From Eubacteriales bacterium (GTDB lineage Bacteria > Bacillota > Clostridia > Lachnospirales > Lachnospiraceae), in assembly GCA_030537935.1 (NCBI GenBank), contig JAUNUY010000002.1, forward strand, positions 186,001 through 250,000: a stretch of 64,000 bases of DNA. The letters run 5' to 3'. Below, piece after piece: positions 49,152 through 59,754 of this stretch. Position 1 is the first letter of the stretch; each line of letters opens with the position of its first letter. The position numbers and the translations under genes are program-made. A model generated the notes under the pieces. The model did not search any database and was not told where the DNA came from. It saw nothing but the letters and a program-made list of their open reading frames with translations.

Positions 49152-49664
49152 TAATATCCCTTTCAGGTGACCATTCGTATCCTGGTTGCATATGAAACAA
49201 GGGGGACCGTGCCCATGAACACCGGCAGAATGGCGTACAAAAAGCCGTTCGCTTCGGATGATTCGCCCGCAACGCTCCCGCAGAAAGCGTCATAAACTGC
49301 AAAAAAAGAATACTCTAATAAAGAGTATTCTTTTTGTAAAGAACATTATTCTGACGTGGTTTTCTACCAGAATAATTATGAGAGATATATGAAGCAAGAT
49401 GTAGAGAAATACTCTACTTCTTCATAACTAATTTATTGCCTATTCACGTAACTCTCCGGACTCGGCAATTCACCCACCAAAGTCGAAATGATTTATCCGA
49501 AGTCATTGTCTCGACATCCCATGGATTGTTGAATCGGTTGCAATTTTTATCGGGTCGGTTTCATCTGCTTCTCTTCATTCCCTTGTCATCATCTGTATAA
49601 CAGAAGCCACTTCCTCTCGATCTTTCGAAATCGTCCCGATGACATGTGCTGCGGCCGTATTCGC
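49152..49664. other. Left boundary of the AT-rich island, non-coding with several hairpins
   Basis: No supported gene. Composition shifts from GC-rich to AT-rich here. Besides the terminator at 49303-49335, ATTATTCTG/CAGAATAAT (about 49347-49378) and a nested hairpin ATGAAG...GTAGAG/CTCTAC...CTTCAT (about 49388-49426) are perfect inverted repeats of unknown role. No direct repeat or tRNA end was found. Confidence 0.5.
49303..49335. terminator. Bidirectional terminator at the island edge
   Basis: A perfect 14-bp stem AAAAAGAATACTCT / AGAGTATTCTTTTT with loop AATAA; probably ends the island's minus-strand transcript. Confidence 0.88.
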
Positions 49665-51017
49665 TTATACTTGCGAACCCACTCTTTCCATTGTCGAAAG
49701 GGCTTTCACCTGCATAATTACGCCGACCGTTATCATGATAAAATCCACCACCGGCTCTGCCCACCATACGGCATTGGCCCCAAATAGCTTGGGCAGGAAC
49801 ACCATGGCAGGAATAAATAATATTAACTGTCTTAACATAACGATTGTTCCGGCTTTTTTCCCATCACCAATGGCCTGAAAAAAAGTAATACTCATAACCA
49901 TAATGCCATAGAGCATAAAGACACTGAAAAATATCCGGAAATTATTCGCTCCTTCCGTAATGATGGAAGGGGCCACATTAAATGCGGATAGAATCGGCGT
50001 CGTAAGCAATTGTGCCGGTAACCAAAACAAAGCGGCCAGTACTAGTCCACCAACGGAAAATACCTTCATGGCTTGCTTCACGCGGCGGTATTGCTTCGCA
50101 CCAAAATTCGCTCCCACAACCGGTTGTAATCCTTGGCTCATGCCCCATAGCGGAATGAAGGAGAAAGCATAAACTCGAAGCGTTGCCGCCATCAAAATTC
50201 CTGCATTCTCGCCACCATATTGAAACGCTTGCTTGTAGAGTATGGTCTGCTGAATCATTAGAAAAATCTGCATGGTCATGGCGGATACGCCCACGCTGAA
50301 CATTTCCTTTGATATATCTTTTTCTCTCCTCACCTTGCCTATTTTTACATATTCACTTTTCTGTTTAAAGTAATGCAGGGTAATAATTGCTTGTACGACC
50401 TGAGCGATTACTGTTGCAATGGCTGCACCTTCAATGGCATAATCGCCCATGACTGTCATTAAAATCGGATCCAATACGATGTTTATAACAGCGCCGAGAG
50501 CCATAATGCTCATGGCTCTTTTCATGAGCCCTTCGCCACGCATAACCATGTTTGCCGCTTGAGCAAAGTTTACAAAGATGGACCCCAAAAAAAGAATGCG
50601 TAAATAACGAACGCCCAAGGTTTTTATTTCTCCTTCTGCACCCACTAAATCTAGAAAATATGGTGCCAGAAGTATCACCCCGAACGTAATAATTGTGGAG
50701 AAGAGAATCACCCAGTAAATCAAATTTCCCATGATTTTATCCATGGTTTCCTGGTCTCCCTTCCCCATGGCTCTGGATAAAATCGATGCCGAGCCCACAC
50801 CCAAGAGCGTCGACGTGCCGGTATTAAAAAATGTTAAGGGCAACGCTACGCCACATGCCGTCATAGCCGTCTGCCCAATAATATTTCCAGCAAAAATCCC
50901 GTCCATAAGCGGGTATAAGCCGATCACTATCATGCCTAAAATGGCAGGAATAGACAATTGAAACATTAAGGCAAGAGGACTTTTTGTCAGTAATTCCTTT
51001 TTCATATCTTTTTTCAT
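49665..51017 (-). CDS. MATE-family exporter (island)
   Basis: A 450-residue, twelve-helix MATE transporter with the repeat starts SIPAILGMIVIGLYPLMDGIFAG and GVSAMTMQIFLMI (second half). It differs clearly from the MATE protein upstream of parE. It is the last gene of the island's transport run, about 215 bases after the ABC half-transporters, and could export a metallophore, its breakdown products or a toxic compound. Codon use is AT-rich like the genes before it. Confidence 0.87.
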   Translation of the reverse strand: MKKDMKKELLTKSPLALMFQLSIPAILGMIVIGLYPLMDGIFAGNIIGQTAMTACGVALPLTFFNTGTSTLLGVGSASILSRAMGKGDQETMDKIMGNLIYWVILFSTIITFGVILLAPYFLDLVGAEGEIKTLGVRYLRILFLGSIFVNFAQAANMVMRGEGLMKRAMSIMALGAVINIVLDPILMTVMGDYAIEGAAIATVIAQVVQAIITLHYFKQKSEYVKIGKVRREKDISKEMFSVGVSAMTMQIFLMIQQTILYKQAFQYGGENAGILMAATLRVYAFSFIPLWGMSQGLQPVVGANFGAKQYRRVKQAMKVFSVGGLVLAALFWLPAQLLTTPILSAFNVAPSIITEGANNFRIFFSVFMLYGIMVMSITFFQAIGDGKKAGTIVMLRQLILFIPAMVFLPKLFGANAVWWAEPVVDFIMITVGVIMQVKALSTMERVGSQV

Positions 51018-51231
51018 TCCATGCTTCTCCTCTCATAACCTTGTTTTAAACTTTGTATTCTACTTTTACTTTCCATTCCGAATCGAATACTTATCATCAC
51101 TCGTTCATCGGATAATGAAACGAACGAATTATCTGCGCTCAACAAATTGACGCTTCCGTCAAGTCTGAAGTGCACCATGAAGGATTACGTATCCTCAAGA
51201 AATCATCCACCGGATTACTCTATCTCTTCGT

Positions 51232-52953
51232 TTAATATGTGAATTCTTCAGCTAATTTTGTCTTTTCAAGAAGATTTCTGTATGTCTTCGATTCTTGAAC
51301 CAATACATCATGACTTCCTTCACTTTCAACAACACCATCTTTAATAACAATGATTTTATCAACGTTTTCTATAGACTTTAATCGGTGAGAAATGATAATC
51401 ACTGTTTTGTCTTTTATCAGTTTATTCAAGGTATCTTGAATCTTTTTCTCATTATCTACATCGAGACTGGCAGAGATTTCATCCAATATAAGAATCGGAG
51501 CATCCTTCAAAAAGGCACGTGCTATGGAAAGTCTTTGTCTTTCTCCTCCGGAAAGTTCCGCGCCATTTTCGCCAATCTCAGTATTGAAGCCCTCCGGAAG
51601 TTTTTCTATAAAGTCCATACAATTTGCCAGGATTGCCGCTCTTTTTACCTCTTCATCACTGGCATCTTTTTTTCCAATCCGTATATTTTCTAAAATGGAT
51701 GTGTTAAACAATGTGACATCTTGAAAAACAATGGATATTTTCTCGAACAGAGAATCGGTGGAAATATTTTTAATATCTTCTCCACCAATTAGAATTTGTC
51801 CCTTGTCGTAATCATAAAGCCTGCTAACCAATCTTAATATGCTCGTTTTCCCGGAACCGGAACCGCCTACAAGAGCCGTAACATCATCTTGCTTTGCCGT
51901 AAAGCTGATGTCTTCTAATACTTTATGATCTTCATCATAAGAAAATCCCACATGTTTAAATTCGATGTCAAACGATTTTAATTCTACATCTTTACCACGT
52001 TGAATCTTCGTGTTTTGTATTTCCTTTATTCTCTCGATGCTTGGCGTGAGATAAAATATTTCCATCAATCCTTCTTTTGACAAATCAAAAGTGTCTTTAA
52101 TTTTTATTGCAGCCATCAAATAGCCGAGTAAAAAGAGCGTGTTAATTTCCCCGTCTATCATGAGTTTTATTCCTACAAAACTGACCACGGAAATACTTAT
52201 AAATGAAAATAGAGCCGATAAGCCCATAAAGAGAATCGTGCTACGTTCTACTTTCAATTGTATTTTTTCACTTTCTTCCATTCGCTTATAAAGTGTGTCT
52301 TTAATTTCTCCAGACAGATTATAACTGCTAATCTCTTGTTGTAATTCGATCGTCTCTTGGAATATTTCAGAGTTCTCACGAAGAATTTTATGAAATTTAC
52401 TGTTTCCCTTCACTTGCGTTTTCTTTGCTATAGGAATCGCAATAAAACTAATTAATGTTGGTACTATAACGGCAAGGCCCATTTTAAAATTACCGATTAA
52501 TAACATAATGCCTATGAGTGGAAAAAATAAAACCATTCCCCCTACCTTTGGTATGGAATGACTCATACCATTTTCCACTCTTTCTACATCGGCCATAATC
52601 GTCTGAGAGACATCCGATAAGTTATGTCTTGAAAAATAGGAAAGGGGTAATTTGGATAAGGTCTCCGAAATCGCAACCCTCAAATTTGCACTTTCTTTAT
52701 AAGTTGTTGTAAACAGATTGTCATATTCTCTTGAGAGAAGAAAATACATTAGGAGAAGCGTCCCTAGCGAAATCCCTGTATATGCGTATGGACTAAGTGT
52801 TTTTTCATTGAGAAGGGCATCCGCCAAAAACATTAAAATGAAGGCCGGTACCATATTGATGCAATAGACCAAAAAGCTTGATATGGTTGATTTTGCAAGA
52901 TCTTTTGCTCCTTTGTCCGATAGACAGAATTTTCTTTTATAAAACCCTCTCAT
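51232..52953 (-). CDS. ABC half-transporter, second subunit (YbtQ/IrtB-like)
   Basis: A 573-residue fused permease-ATPase: six membrane helices (to about 300), then Walker A GGSGSGKTSILRL, signature LSGGERQRLSIARAF and Walker B ILILDEISASLD. It overlaps the first half-transporter by 17 bases, so the two should form a heterodimer. Such pairs (YbtPQ, IrtAB) import ferric siderophores despite their exporter fold. GGAGGG supports the start at 52953. Confidence 0.85.
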   Translation of the reverse strand: MRGFYKRKFCLSDKGAKDLAKSTISSFLVYCINMVPAFILMFLADALLNEKTLSPYAYTGISLGTLLLMYFLLSREYDNLFTTTYKESANLRVAISETLSKLPLSYFSRHNLSDVSQTIMADVERVENGMSHSIPKVGGMVLFFPLIGIMLLIGNFKMGLAVIVPTLISFIAIPIAKKTQVKGNSKFHKILRENSEIFQETIELQQEISSYNLSGEIKDTLYKRMEESEKIQLKVERSTILFMGLSALFSFISISVVSFVGIKLMIDGEINTLFLLGYLMAAIKIKDTFDLSKEGLMEIFYLTPSIERIKEIQNTKIQRGKDVELKSFDIEFKHVGFSYDEDHKVLEDISFTAKQDDVTALVGGSGSGKTSILRLVSRLYDYDKGQILIGGEDIKNISTDSLFEKISIVFQDVTLFNTSILENIRIGKKDASDEEVKRAAILANCMDFIEKLPEGFNTEIGENGAELSGGERQRLSIARAFLKDAPILILDEISASLDVDNEKKIQDTLNKLIKDKTVIIISHRLKSIENVDKIIVIKDGVVESEGSHDVLVQESKTYRNLLEKTKLAEEFTY

Positions 52954-54691
52954 CTTGCACCCTCCATTCATTTGCATTATCATACAACGCTACTAACTCT
53001 TTATATTTTCCGCCTTTTTCCACCAGCTCTTTATCGGTCCCTCGTTCAATAATCTTTCCATTTTCTAATAGTAATATTTCATCTACGGAACGGATACTCG
53101 ACAACCTATGAGCAATCATGATAACCGTTTTGCCTTTCATTAGTTTTTTAAAGGCATTCTGCAATTCGTATTCATTATCCGGATCAATGGAGGCATTTGC
53201 TTCATCCATAATTAATATCTTTGAATTTTTTAGCATTGCTCTTGCAATATTAATTCTCTGTTTCTCTCCACCCGATAAATAGACGCCACTCGAACCAATC
53301 ATTGTTTGTTCTTTTTCTTCAAACTTGTTTATTATTTCATCGCAACCTGAGAGCCGAATCGCTTCCATAACTTCTTCTCTTGAAGCTGTCTTATTTGCCA
53401 ATGCGACATTGTCGTATATGGATTTTTTAAAGAGCTTGCTCTCTTGAAATATAAATGAAATGTTATTTATCAGCGTTTCCTTTGTATAATCCTCTAGTGA
53501 TCTTCCGCCTATTTTTATTTCGCCCGCATCAATTTTATAAAAACCGGATAGCAACTTGGCTATCGTTGATTTGCCGGAACCGGAATGGCCGACCAACGCA
53601 TAGATCTTTCCTTCTTCTAATTGAAAAGATAAATTGTCGAAAATTTTATTATCACCATAGCGAAATGTGACATGGTCAAAGTCGATATTATAGTGATTCA
53701 TGGTATCCATCTTCCCATATGCCAATTTATCTTTTTGCATTTCCCCGTATATTGTTTCTAATGAGTCCAGTGCATATTGCGCATTAAACATATTCGTTTT
53801 GGCCCACATGATTCTCATAAATGATATCATCATGACGCCACTTAAAAATAGGACCATGAAGAGTTCTACAACAAGTGCTCTTGGCTCTGTGATGCGATGC
53901 AATAGAAAAGACAAAGGAATGACTATAATGGCAATGGCACCAAAAAAGAGCCATTGATAGAGTATATAAGGACGCTTGCAACTCTTGGCATAGTCTAATG
54001 CATACTTGGAATTGTTCTTAATCGCTTTATAAAGATTCTTAAATGATTCCACGTTGGCACGAAAAATTTTAATGACTTGCATTCCTCGTACATAACCAAC
54101 CGTTTCACCACTTAACACTTGAAGAGAATCTTGATATTGTTGCATAAATTCTCCGCCACCTCTCATTTTCTTGAAAATGAGAGCGCCCAGTGCCGTTAGG
54201 AGCAAAATCACAATACCAACCCACATACTGATGTAAAAAGCAAGTACTAAAGCCAGAACAGGAACAAGAAAAGCCTGCGAATTATCCGGTATCATGTGAG
54301 CAACTGCCGAATGGGTTTTTGCCGCATTATCATCAATAGTCTTTCGAATAATTCCGGAAGGGTTTAAATCAAAAAAACGAAAACTGGCATTCGTCAGGCC
54401 ATCAATCCCCTTTTTTCTCAAATTGGTCTCAAGACGAAATCCTAATTTATGGGCAAACAAACTGGATAAAAAATACATTAAGGCCCCGATTGTTAAAAAG
54501 AACACTGTTTTTAGAGACAAAGTTTTGGCGAGTGAGAAATCACCATCAATTATGGTATTTCTTAAAAATCTATAAAGCAATAGATAACCATACATCACCG
54601 AAATCGCTGATATGGCGGATAAAATTACTGCAATATAGCCATTATGTTTTCCATCCGGCACATAATGAAACAGCCTATTATATAGTTTCAC
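52937..54691 (-). CDS. ABC half-transporter, first subunit (YbtP/IrtA-like)
   Basis: A 584-residue fused permease-ATPase: six membrane helices, then Walker A GHSGSGKSTIAKL, signature YLSGGEKQRINIARAM and Walker B ILIMDEANASIDPD. The tail after the ATPase is short and the partner gene overlaps it. Together with the nickel/peptide-type importer upstream this resembles metallophore uptake islands; drug export is the alternative. Confidence 0.85.
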   Translation of the reverse strand: MKLYNRLFHYVPDGKHNGYIAVILSAISAISVMYGYLLLYRFLRNTIIDGDFSLAKTLSLKTVFFLTIGALMYFLSSLFAHKLGFRLETNLRKKGIDGLTNASFRFFDLNPSGIIRKTIDDNAAKTHSAVAHMIPDNSQAFLVPVLALVLAFYISMWVGIVILLLTALGALIFKKMRGGGEFMQQYQDSLQVLSGETVGYVRGMQVIKIFRANVESFKNLYKAIKNNSKYALDYAKSCKRPYILYQWLFFGAIAIIVIPLSFLLHRITEPRALVVELFMVLFLSGVMMISFMRIMWAKTNMFNAQYALDSLETIYGEMQKDKLAYGKMDTMNHYNIDFDHVTFRYGDNKIFDNLSFQLEEGKIYALVGHSGSGKSTIAKLLSGFYKIDAGEIKIGGRSLEDYTKETLINNISFIFQESKLFKKSIYDNVALANKTASREEVMEAIRLSGCDEIINKFEEKEQTMIGSSGVYLSGGEKQRINIARAMLKNSKILIMDEANASIDPDNEYELQNAFKKLMKGKTVIMIAHRLSSIRSVDEILLLENGKIIERGTDKELVEKGGKYKELVALYDNANEWRVQDERVL

Positions 54692-54769
54692 ACCATTCCT
54701 CCTTTGCTACAATCCTACTCGATTCAAAAGTTTAAATATCATTCTTGTGTTAAAAAAAGTCCTTATCGC

Positions 54770-54801
54770 ATTAAAAAGTAGGGTATCCCCTACTTTTTAA
54801 T
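54770..54801. terminator. Hairpin between the binding protein and the half-transporters
   Basis: A perfect 14-bp stem ATTAAAAAGTAGGG / CCCTACTTTTTAAT with loop TATC, 24 bases after the binding-protein stop. It could end or partially attenuate the importer transcript, leaving the half-transporters less expressed or separately promoted. Confidence 0.75.
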
Positions 54802-54824
54802 ACGAATAAACTTCTGTGTCCCCA

Positions 54825-56462
54825 TCAATTATTCGGTTCTACGTGACTGATATCAAAAAATTGTGGTGCACTTGTAAATTGATAACCTTTGACTTTATCA
54901 TTTCGGAATATAATCATATCTTTTGCATAGAATAGTGGGAGGTCAATCGCATGATCGTGTGAATATTTTAGCGCCGTTTGTATGGAATCTTTGATCTCTT
55001 CTTCATCAAGGCTTACAGAAGCTTTTTTGACTGCATCAATATACGTATTTGAATCCTCAAGACTTTGTAAGGGCACCAAGTGTGGATCCATTTCCGTAAT
55101 GGACTCCTGTAAAAACTTATGAGGTTCCGTATAGGATCCTTCTGTAAACCAAGTCGTTACATCGTATTCTCCCTTAACCCCATCAGTCCACCAACTCATT
55201 TGATCCTTTTCGATTGTTTCAACGTCAATGCCAACTTCTTTTAATTGCGTTTTGATTGATAATGCAGTCTCTTTTGCAAGACTTAAATCCGGCCAATAAA
55301 CATATTGAAGCTTTAATGGTTTTCCGTCTTTTTCTCTAATCCCTGTACTTTCATTCCGTACCCAGCCGGCATGATCCAACAATTCATTCGCCTTGTTGCT
55401 ATCATAATGATAATCCTCTTCATAGGTCACATCACTATACGGTGTCGTTTTAGAAAAGAGGGATTCTGCCACTTCTTCATTGCCATAAGTTAAACTGTCA
55501 ACAATATCCTTCTTATTGATGGCATAATTGATTGCTTGTCTTACTTCTAAATCTTTCAAGCCTTCAGAGGCAGGGTTTAAAATGAGATTTTTTGTTAAAC
55601 TTATATTTTCATTGACAACACCGGTTACATTATCCATATGGGATGCATTTTCAAAATCATCATAGCTTATCAAATCAGAGCCATAAATTAAATCGATTTC
55701 TCCCTTTTGTAATGCTTGTAATCTAGAGGATGCATCCGGGATATATTTAATGATTACTTCATCATAATATGGTGCATCACCATGATAATTCTCATTTCTA
55801 ACAAATCGCGTATAATCCCCCGACTTAAACTCTTCATACACATACGGACCGGTTCCTACATTCTTAGAAAATGTTTCAAAATTTCCTTCCGTAAATACCT
55901 TCGGGGACGGCATCCCTAAAACATTTTGGAAACAAAAAGCGTTTAAATAAAACTTAGAGGGATTTTCATAATGAATCGCGATGGTTTGCTCGTCAATCAC
56001 TTCCGTTGATTTTATTTCAGCAACACCTCGAATGCCGGCAAAGTTCGGGTTCGAATGATCAAAGTCAAGCACCTTTTTTACCGCTTCCGCATTAAATGGT
56101 TCACCGTCAGAAAAGGTGACCCCCTCTTTTAATTTGAAAACTAATGTCTTACCATCATCTTTCCAATCCCAACTTTCTGCCAGTTTTGGTACAATTTCAC
56201 CATCCTCATAGCTTACCAATGTTTCATAAATCAAGTTACAAGCAATATTATTTTCTTTATTCATCGTAAGCGTAGTAAGGTTCGTCAATTCATTGGCTGT
56301 ACAGAGTTTTAAAACTTTATTCTCGTCATCCTTTTTATCCGTACCTTCTGTCGTTGTGTTTGCCTCTTTCGAGTCTTTATCCTCGCCTTTGCAAGCGGTA
56401 AAAACAAAAGATAAGCTCACAATTAACACGAATAATAAGGTCAGTCTTTTTATATTCTTCAT
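54825..56462 (-). CDS. Family 5 (NikA/DppA/CntA-like) substrate-binding lipoprotein
   Basis: A 545-residue lipoprotein: lipobox with cysteine at about residue 24 (FVFTACKG), acidic linker, then the SBP_bac_5 fold (LAESWDWKDDGKTLVFKLKEG, then GTGPYVYEEF and KYIPDASSRLQALQKGEIDL). The family binds peptides, nickel chelates or opine metallophores. Ligand not determinable; the neighbours suggest a metal chelate. Confidence 0.88.
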   Translation of the reverse strand: MKNIKRLTLLFVLIVSLSFVFTACKGEDKDSKEANTTTEGTDKKDDENKVLKLCTANELTNLTTLTMNKENNIACNLIYETLVSYEDGEIVPKLAESWDWKDDGKTLVFKLKEGVTFSDGEPFNAEAVKKVLDFDHSNPNFAGIRGVAEIKSTEVIDEQTIAIHYENPSKFYLNAFCFQNVLGMPSPKVFTEGNFETFSKNVGTGPYVYEEFKSGDYTRFVRNENYHGDAPYYDEVIIKYIPDASSRLQALQKGEIDLIYGSDLISYDDFENASHMDNVTGVVNENISLTKNLILNPASEGLKDLEVRQAINYAINKKDIVDSLTYGNEEVAESLFSKTTPYSDVTYEEDYHYDSNKANELLDHAGWVRNESTGIREKDGKPLKLQYVYWPDLSLAKETALSIKTQLKEVGIDVETIEKDQMSWWTDGVKGEYDVTTWFTEGSYTEPHKFLQESITEMDPHLVPLQSLEDSNTYIDAVKKASVSLDEEEIKDSIQTALKYSHDHAIDLPLFYAKDMIIFRNDKVKGYQFTSAPQFFDISHVEPNN

Positions 56463-56466
56463 TACT

Positions 56467-57177
56467 TTAACTCCTTTTCCGTTTTCCTATTTCGCAAATT
56501 TTACCTTTTTTTAATTTAATAATTTTCGAAGAGATTCTTTTCGCTTGGCTCGAATTGTGTGTGATAATGATATACGAGATAAAGTGATCTTTCTGATACT
56601 TTTCCAATAATTCAAACACTTCTTCTGTTGTTAATATATCCAAGCCGGAAGTCATCTCATCTAAAATCAAGAACTCCGGATTAACGACTAATGCTCGAAC
56701 CAATGCTAATCGCCGTTGTTCGCCACCCGATAACTGTCGTACCGGTGTCTTCAGTATGCTGTTTTTAAGCTGAACTGCCTGACATAATTGATAGAGTTTA
56801 TTCCTCCTTTCATCTTTTGTTAATGTACTTAAGTTGATTAAACCTTCTTCCAAATTTTTCAATGTGCTTTTTGCCGGATTCAATGTTCCTGATGCATCCT
56901 GAAAGATGGATTGTATATGCTTTCGATACTTTTTCTTTTTTTTATTCGATAGACGCGAAATGTCTTGATTATCGTAGAAAATACTACCTTCTGTCGGTTG
57001 AACGAGCCCCGTCATCAACTTGGCTACCGTGCTTTTGCCAGAACCGCTCTCGCCAATCAAGCTAATATTTTCTCCTTTTCTTACGGAAAAACTAATGTCA
57101 TCCACCGCTTTAAAATATCCATCTTTTGTCCTATAGGCTAGGCTCACATTTCTTAATTCAACTTTTTCCATTCCCAC
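56467..57177 (-). CDS. Peptide/nickel-type ABC ATPase (DppF/NikE-like)
   Basis: A 236-residue ATPase: Walker A GESGSGKSTVAKL, signature QLSGGEQRRLALVRAL, Walker B FLILDEMTSGLD. It overlaps the end of the first ATPase by 25 bases. It is shorter than full DppF and lacks the C-terminal oligopeptide-transporter domain, as NikE-like subunits often do. Confidence 0.87.
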   Translation of the reverse strand: MGMEKVELRNVSLAYRTKDGYFKAVDDISFSVRKGENISLIGESGSGKSTVAKLMTGLVQPTEGSIFYDNQDISRLSNKKKKKYRKHIQSIFQDASGTLNPAKSTLKNLEEGLINLSTLTKDERRNKLYQLCQAVQLKNSILKTPVRQLSGGEQRRLALVRALVVNPEFLILDEMTSGLDILTTEEVFELLEKYQKDHFISYIIITHNSSQAKRISSKIIKLKKGKICEIGKRKRS

Positions 57178-57950
57178 TGCTCCCCAAGACTCTTCTCTTT
57201 TGCCATCAATTCCATAATTTTTCGGGTCCAGCTCTCACTCGGGTTTTGTAGTACATCTTTACTCTCTCCTTCCTCGATAATTCGACCATCCTGCATGATA
57301 TAACAATAATCTGATGTATCTTTCACGATATTCATATCGTGCGTAATGATAAGTATGCCACTGTCCCCAAAGTTCTTTTCTAATAAATCGAAAAATATAG
57401 ATGCATTGTAATCATCCAGTGCCGATGTCGGTTCATCCGCTATGATATACTTGGGCGATAAGCCCAACATAATTGTGATAATGACCCGTTGCAGCATACC
57501 TCCGGACAGTTCAAATGGGTAAGAATGTAGCACTCTTTCCGGCTCAAGATTTACACGTTCTAGATTCTCTTCTGCCATGCTTATTGCCATTGATTTATTA
57601 ATCATTAAATTTGAAATATAGAGTTCGATTATTTGCTTGCCAATTTTCATTCGTTCATCAAAGGCTCTTATGGGCAGTTGTGGAATAAATGCCAACTTTT
57701 TACCGGATAACCTTCTGCGCTGATATCTCGTAAGCTTGCTCATTTCTTCTCCGTCCAAATACATAGTACCTGCTGCTATTGATAAGCCTTCGCTTAGAAT
57801 ATCGACCATCGCTTTAACCAAAGTTGTTTTACCGGAGCCACTGGAACCAATCAGCGCTGTAATCTTATGTTCATAAATATTGATTGAAATGTCCGACAAA
57901 ATATCGTTTTTAAATTTATCAATTATGCTTAATTTCTTTATTTCAATCAT
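57153..57950 (-). CDS. Peptide/nickel-type ABC ATPase (DppD/NikD-like)
   Basis: A 265-residue ATPase: Walker A GSSGSGKTTLVKAM, signature FELSGGMLQRVIITIML, Walker B YIIADEPTSALDD and the His switch in ITHDMN. SGGMLQR is the form used by NikD/DppD. It pairs with the second ATPase and lies three bases after the second permease. Confidence 0.88.
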   Translation of the reverse strand: MIEIKKLSIIDKFKNDILSDISINIYEHKITALIGSSGSGKTTLVKAMVDILSEGLSIAAGTMYLDGEEMSKLTRYQRRRLSGKKLAFIPQLPIRAFDERMKIGKQIIELYISNLMINKSMAISMAEENLERVNLEPERVLHSYPFELSGGMLQRVIITIMLGLSPKYIIADEPTSALDDYNASIFFDLLEKNFGDSGILIITHDMNIVKDTSDYCYIMQDGRIIEEGESKDVLQNPSESWTRKIMELMAKEKSLGEQWEWKKLN

Positions 57951-57953
57951 CGG

Positions 57954-58742
57954 TCACTTCCTTATTACCTGCCGCCCCAGTAAGTTAAAAGAAACTGTGG
58001 TTAAAAGAACCGCAATCATGGGATACAATATTAAATTCGGCTTAATAAAAATTGATTTTCGTGCCTCAAGTATCATGTTCCCCCACTCAACGACGTTATC
58101 GCCCAATCCTAAGCCTATAAATGAGAAGGCCGTGATGGCCAAAATCATATCGGCACAAGATAAGCACAGATAATGAATTAATTCAGATATTATATTCGGC
58201 AAGATATGAATAAGCAATATTCTAAATTTAGAAGCACCGAGGGAGGTCATGCACATAACATATGCTTTTTCTGATTCAAGGTTGATTTGCGTTCTCGCTA
58301 ATCTCACAAATCTTAAGATGTATGAAATTACTAAAGCTATCAAAGTCGTTTTCACGCCGCTTCCCCATGAAGCAACAAAAATGATGAGATAGGCAATTGG
58401 CGGAATCGCTGTCACCGCATTGATTAATGCCTCAACAAAAATATTCTTTTTCATCATGACTTTTGACGTAATAGCCCCTATAAGAATGCCAAGAATAAAA
58501 ATCAGAATCGATGCTAAAAGAACCATATAAATTGTCGTTCGCCCGCCATAGAGAATTCTCGAAAAAATGCATCTTCCTAAGTCGTCATTCCCAAAAGGGT
58601 AATGATCGCTTGTATTGGAGAACCGTAACGCCAAATTCACTTTAAATGGGTCATTGGGCGCAATGATATAACCCAAGAACATAAAACAAATTACGAGAAT
58701 GGGCATGGAAATCAATAATATCTTTTGATTTTTTACTTTCAT
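57954..58742 (-). CDS. Peptide/nickel-type ABC permease (DppC/NikC-like)
   Basis: A 262-residue permease with an N-terminal anchor, the extracellular FGNDDLGRCIFSRILYGGRTT motif diagnostic of DppC/NikC, and five further helices containing the EAA-like loop (MTSLGASKFRILLIHILPN). It overlaps the preceding permease by four bases. Confidence 0.9.
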   Translation of the reverse strand: MKVKNQKILLISMPILVICFMFLGYIIAPNDPFKVNLALRFSNTSDHYPFGNDDLGRCIFSRILYGGRTTIYMVLLASILIFILGILIGAITSKVMMKKNIFVEALINAVTAIPPIAYLIIFVASWGSGVKTTLIALVISYILRFVRLARTQINLESEKAYVMCMTSLGASKFRILLIHILPNIISELIHYLCLSCADMILAITAFSFIGLGLGDNVVEWGNMILEARKSIFIKPNLILYPMIAVLLTTVSFNLLGRQVIRK

Positions 58743-59680
58743 ACCTCCCGCTCCTTTGATAAGAAATTATTAATAATATCCGCCACAATGTTGGCTATAG
58801 CTATAAATAAAGCTAGAAAGAATACAATCGCATGAATCATTGGTGCGTCTCGATTAAGAACTGCGTTCACAATTAAATAACCGAACCCCGGTATGGAAAA
58901 TATTATTTCAATAATCGTTGCATTGGCAATCATCAAACCAATACTTTGAAAAAAACTTGGTATGAGGCGAATTGCTGCATTCGGAAAGATGTGCTTGAAA
59001 AATAGTTTTCTTTCATTCAATCCGTTCCCTCTTAAAAACGAAACATAGTCTTCGTTCCTTTCTTTATTCAAACGCTCGATAAATAGCGGAATATAAAAGG
59101 ATGCGCCAAAAACACACATTGAGGCAGCCGGCAAGAGGTAGCTAACAAATGTTGTATTCCCTGAAACGGATACAATGTCCCATTTCACTGCAAATAAATC
59201 CAACAAAATGATTCCCGTGTAAAAAATAGGCATCGAGATGCCAATTAAGCAAATTAGATTTATGAGATGTCTCATAAATCTTTTATTCATCATAAATGCA
59301 ATACAACCAATCAATGAAATCAGCAACATCTGCATCACTGCAGACTGAAATACAATGAGCAATGTTTTAGGAAGTGCAAGGGCGATATTATCCCATACCG
59401 GCTTCCCGTTACTTAATGATTTCCCGAGATCAAAGTGCATCAAATTCTTTAACCAAAGTAAATATTGTTCGTACAACGGTTTATCAAAGCCTAATCTTAC
59501 CCGTATTGACTGAATTTGTTCGGCTGTCGGACTACCGATACTTCTTTTAGCATATGCCGTTGCGGGATCCACAGGAGATAGTCTCATAAGAATAAAAGAA
59601 AGTAAGCTTACAATTAATACGGTAAGAGCTAATTCAAGTATTCGATTCAAGATTTTAGTTTTGTGGTTCTTGTGACGCAT
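58739..59680 (-). CDS. Peptide/nickel-type ABC permease (DppB/NikB-like)
   Basis: A 313-residue permease: N-terminal helix, then RLGFDKPLYEQYLLWLKNLMHFDLGKSL, written here in part as the DppB signature YEQYLLWLKNL, and the cytoplasmic loop FLRGNGLNERKLFFKHIFPN. First transporter gene downstream of tetR. GAGGTGG precedes the ATG. Confidence 0.9.
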   Translation of the reverse strand: MRHKNHKTKILNRILELALTVLIVSLLSFILMRLSPVDPATAYAKRSIGSPTAEQIQSIRVRLGFDKPLYEQYLLWLKNLMHFDLGKSLSNGKPVWDNIALALPKTLLIVFQSAVMQMLLISLIGCIAFMMNKRFMRHLINLICLIGISMPIFYTGIILLDLFAVKWDIVSVSGNTTFVSYLLPAASMCVFGASFYIPLFIERLNKERNEDYVSFLRGNGLNERKLFFKHIFPNAAIRLIPSFFQSIGLMIANATIIEIIFSIPGFGYLIVNAVLNRDAPMIHAIVFFLALFIAIANIVADIINNFLSKEREV

Positions 59681-59754
59681 TTTCCACCTCGTGAACGCAT
59701 TTTGAATAATAAAATTATTCTTCCCGTTTGCATTAACAATTGTTTTCCTTGTGT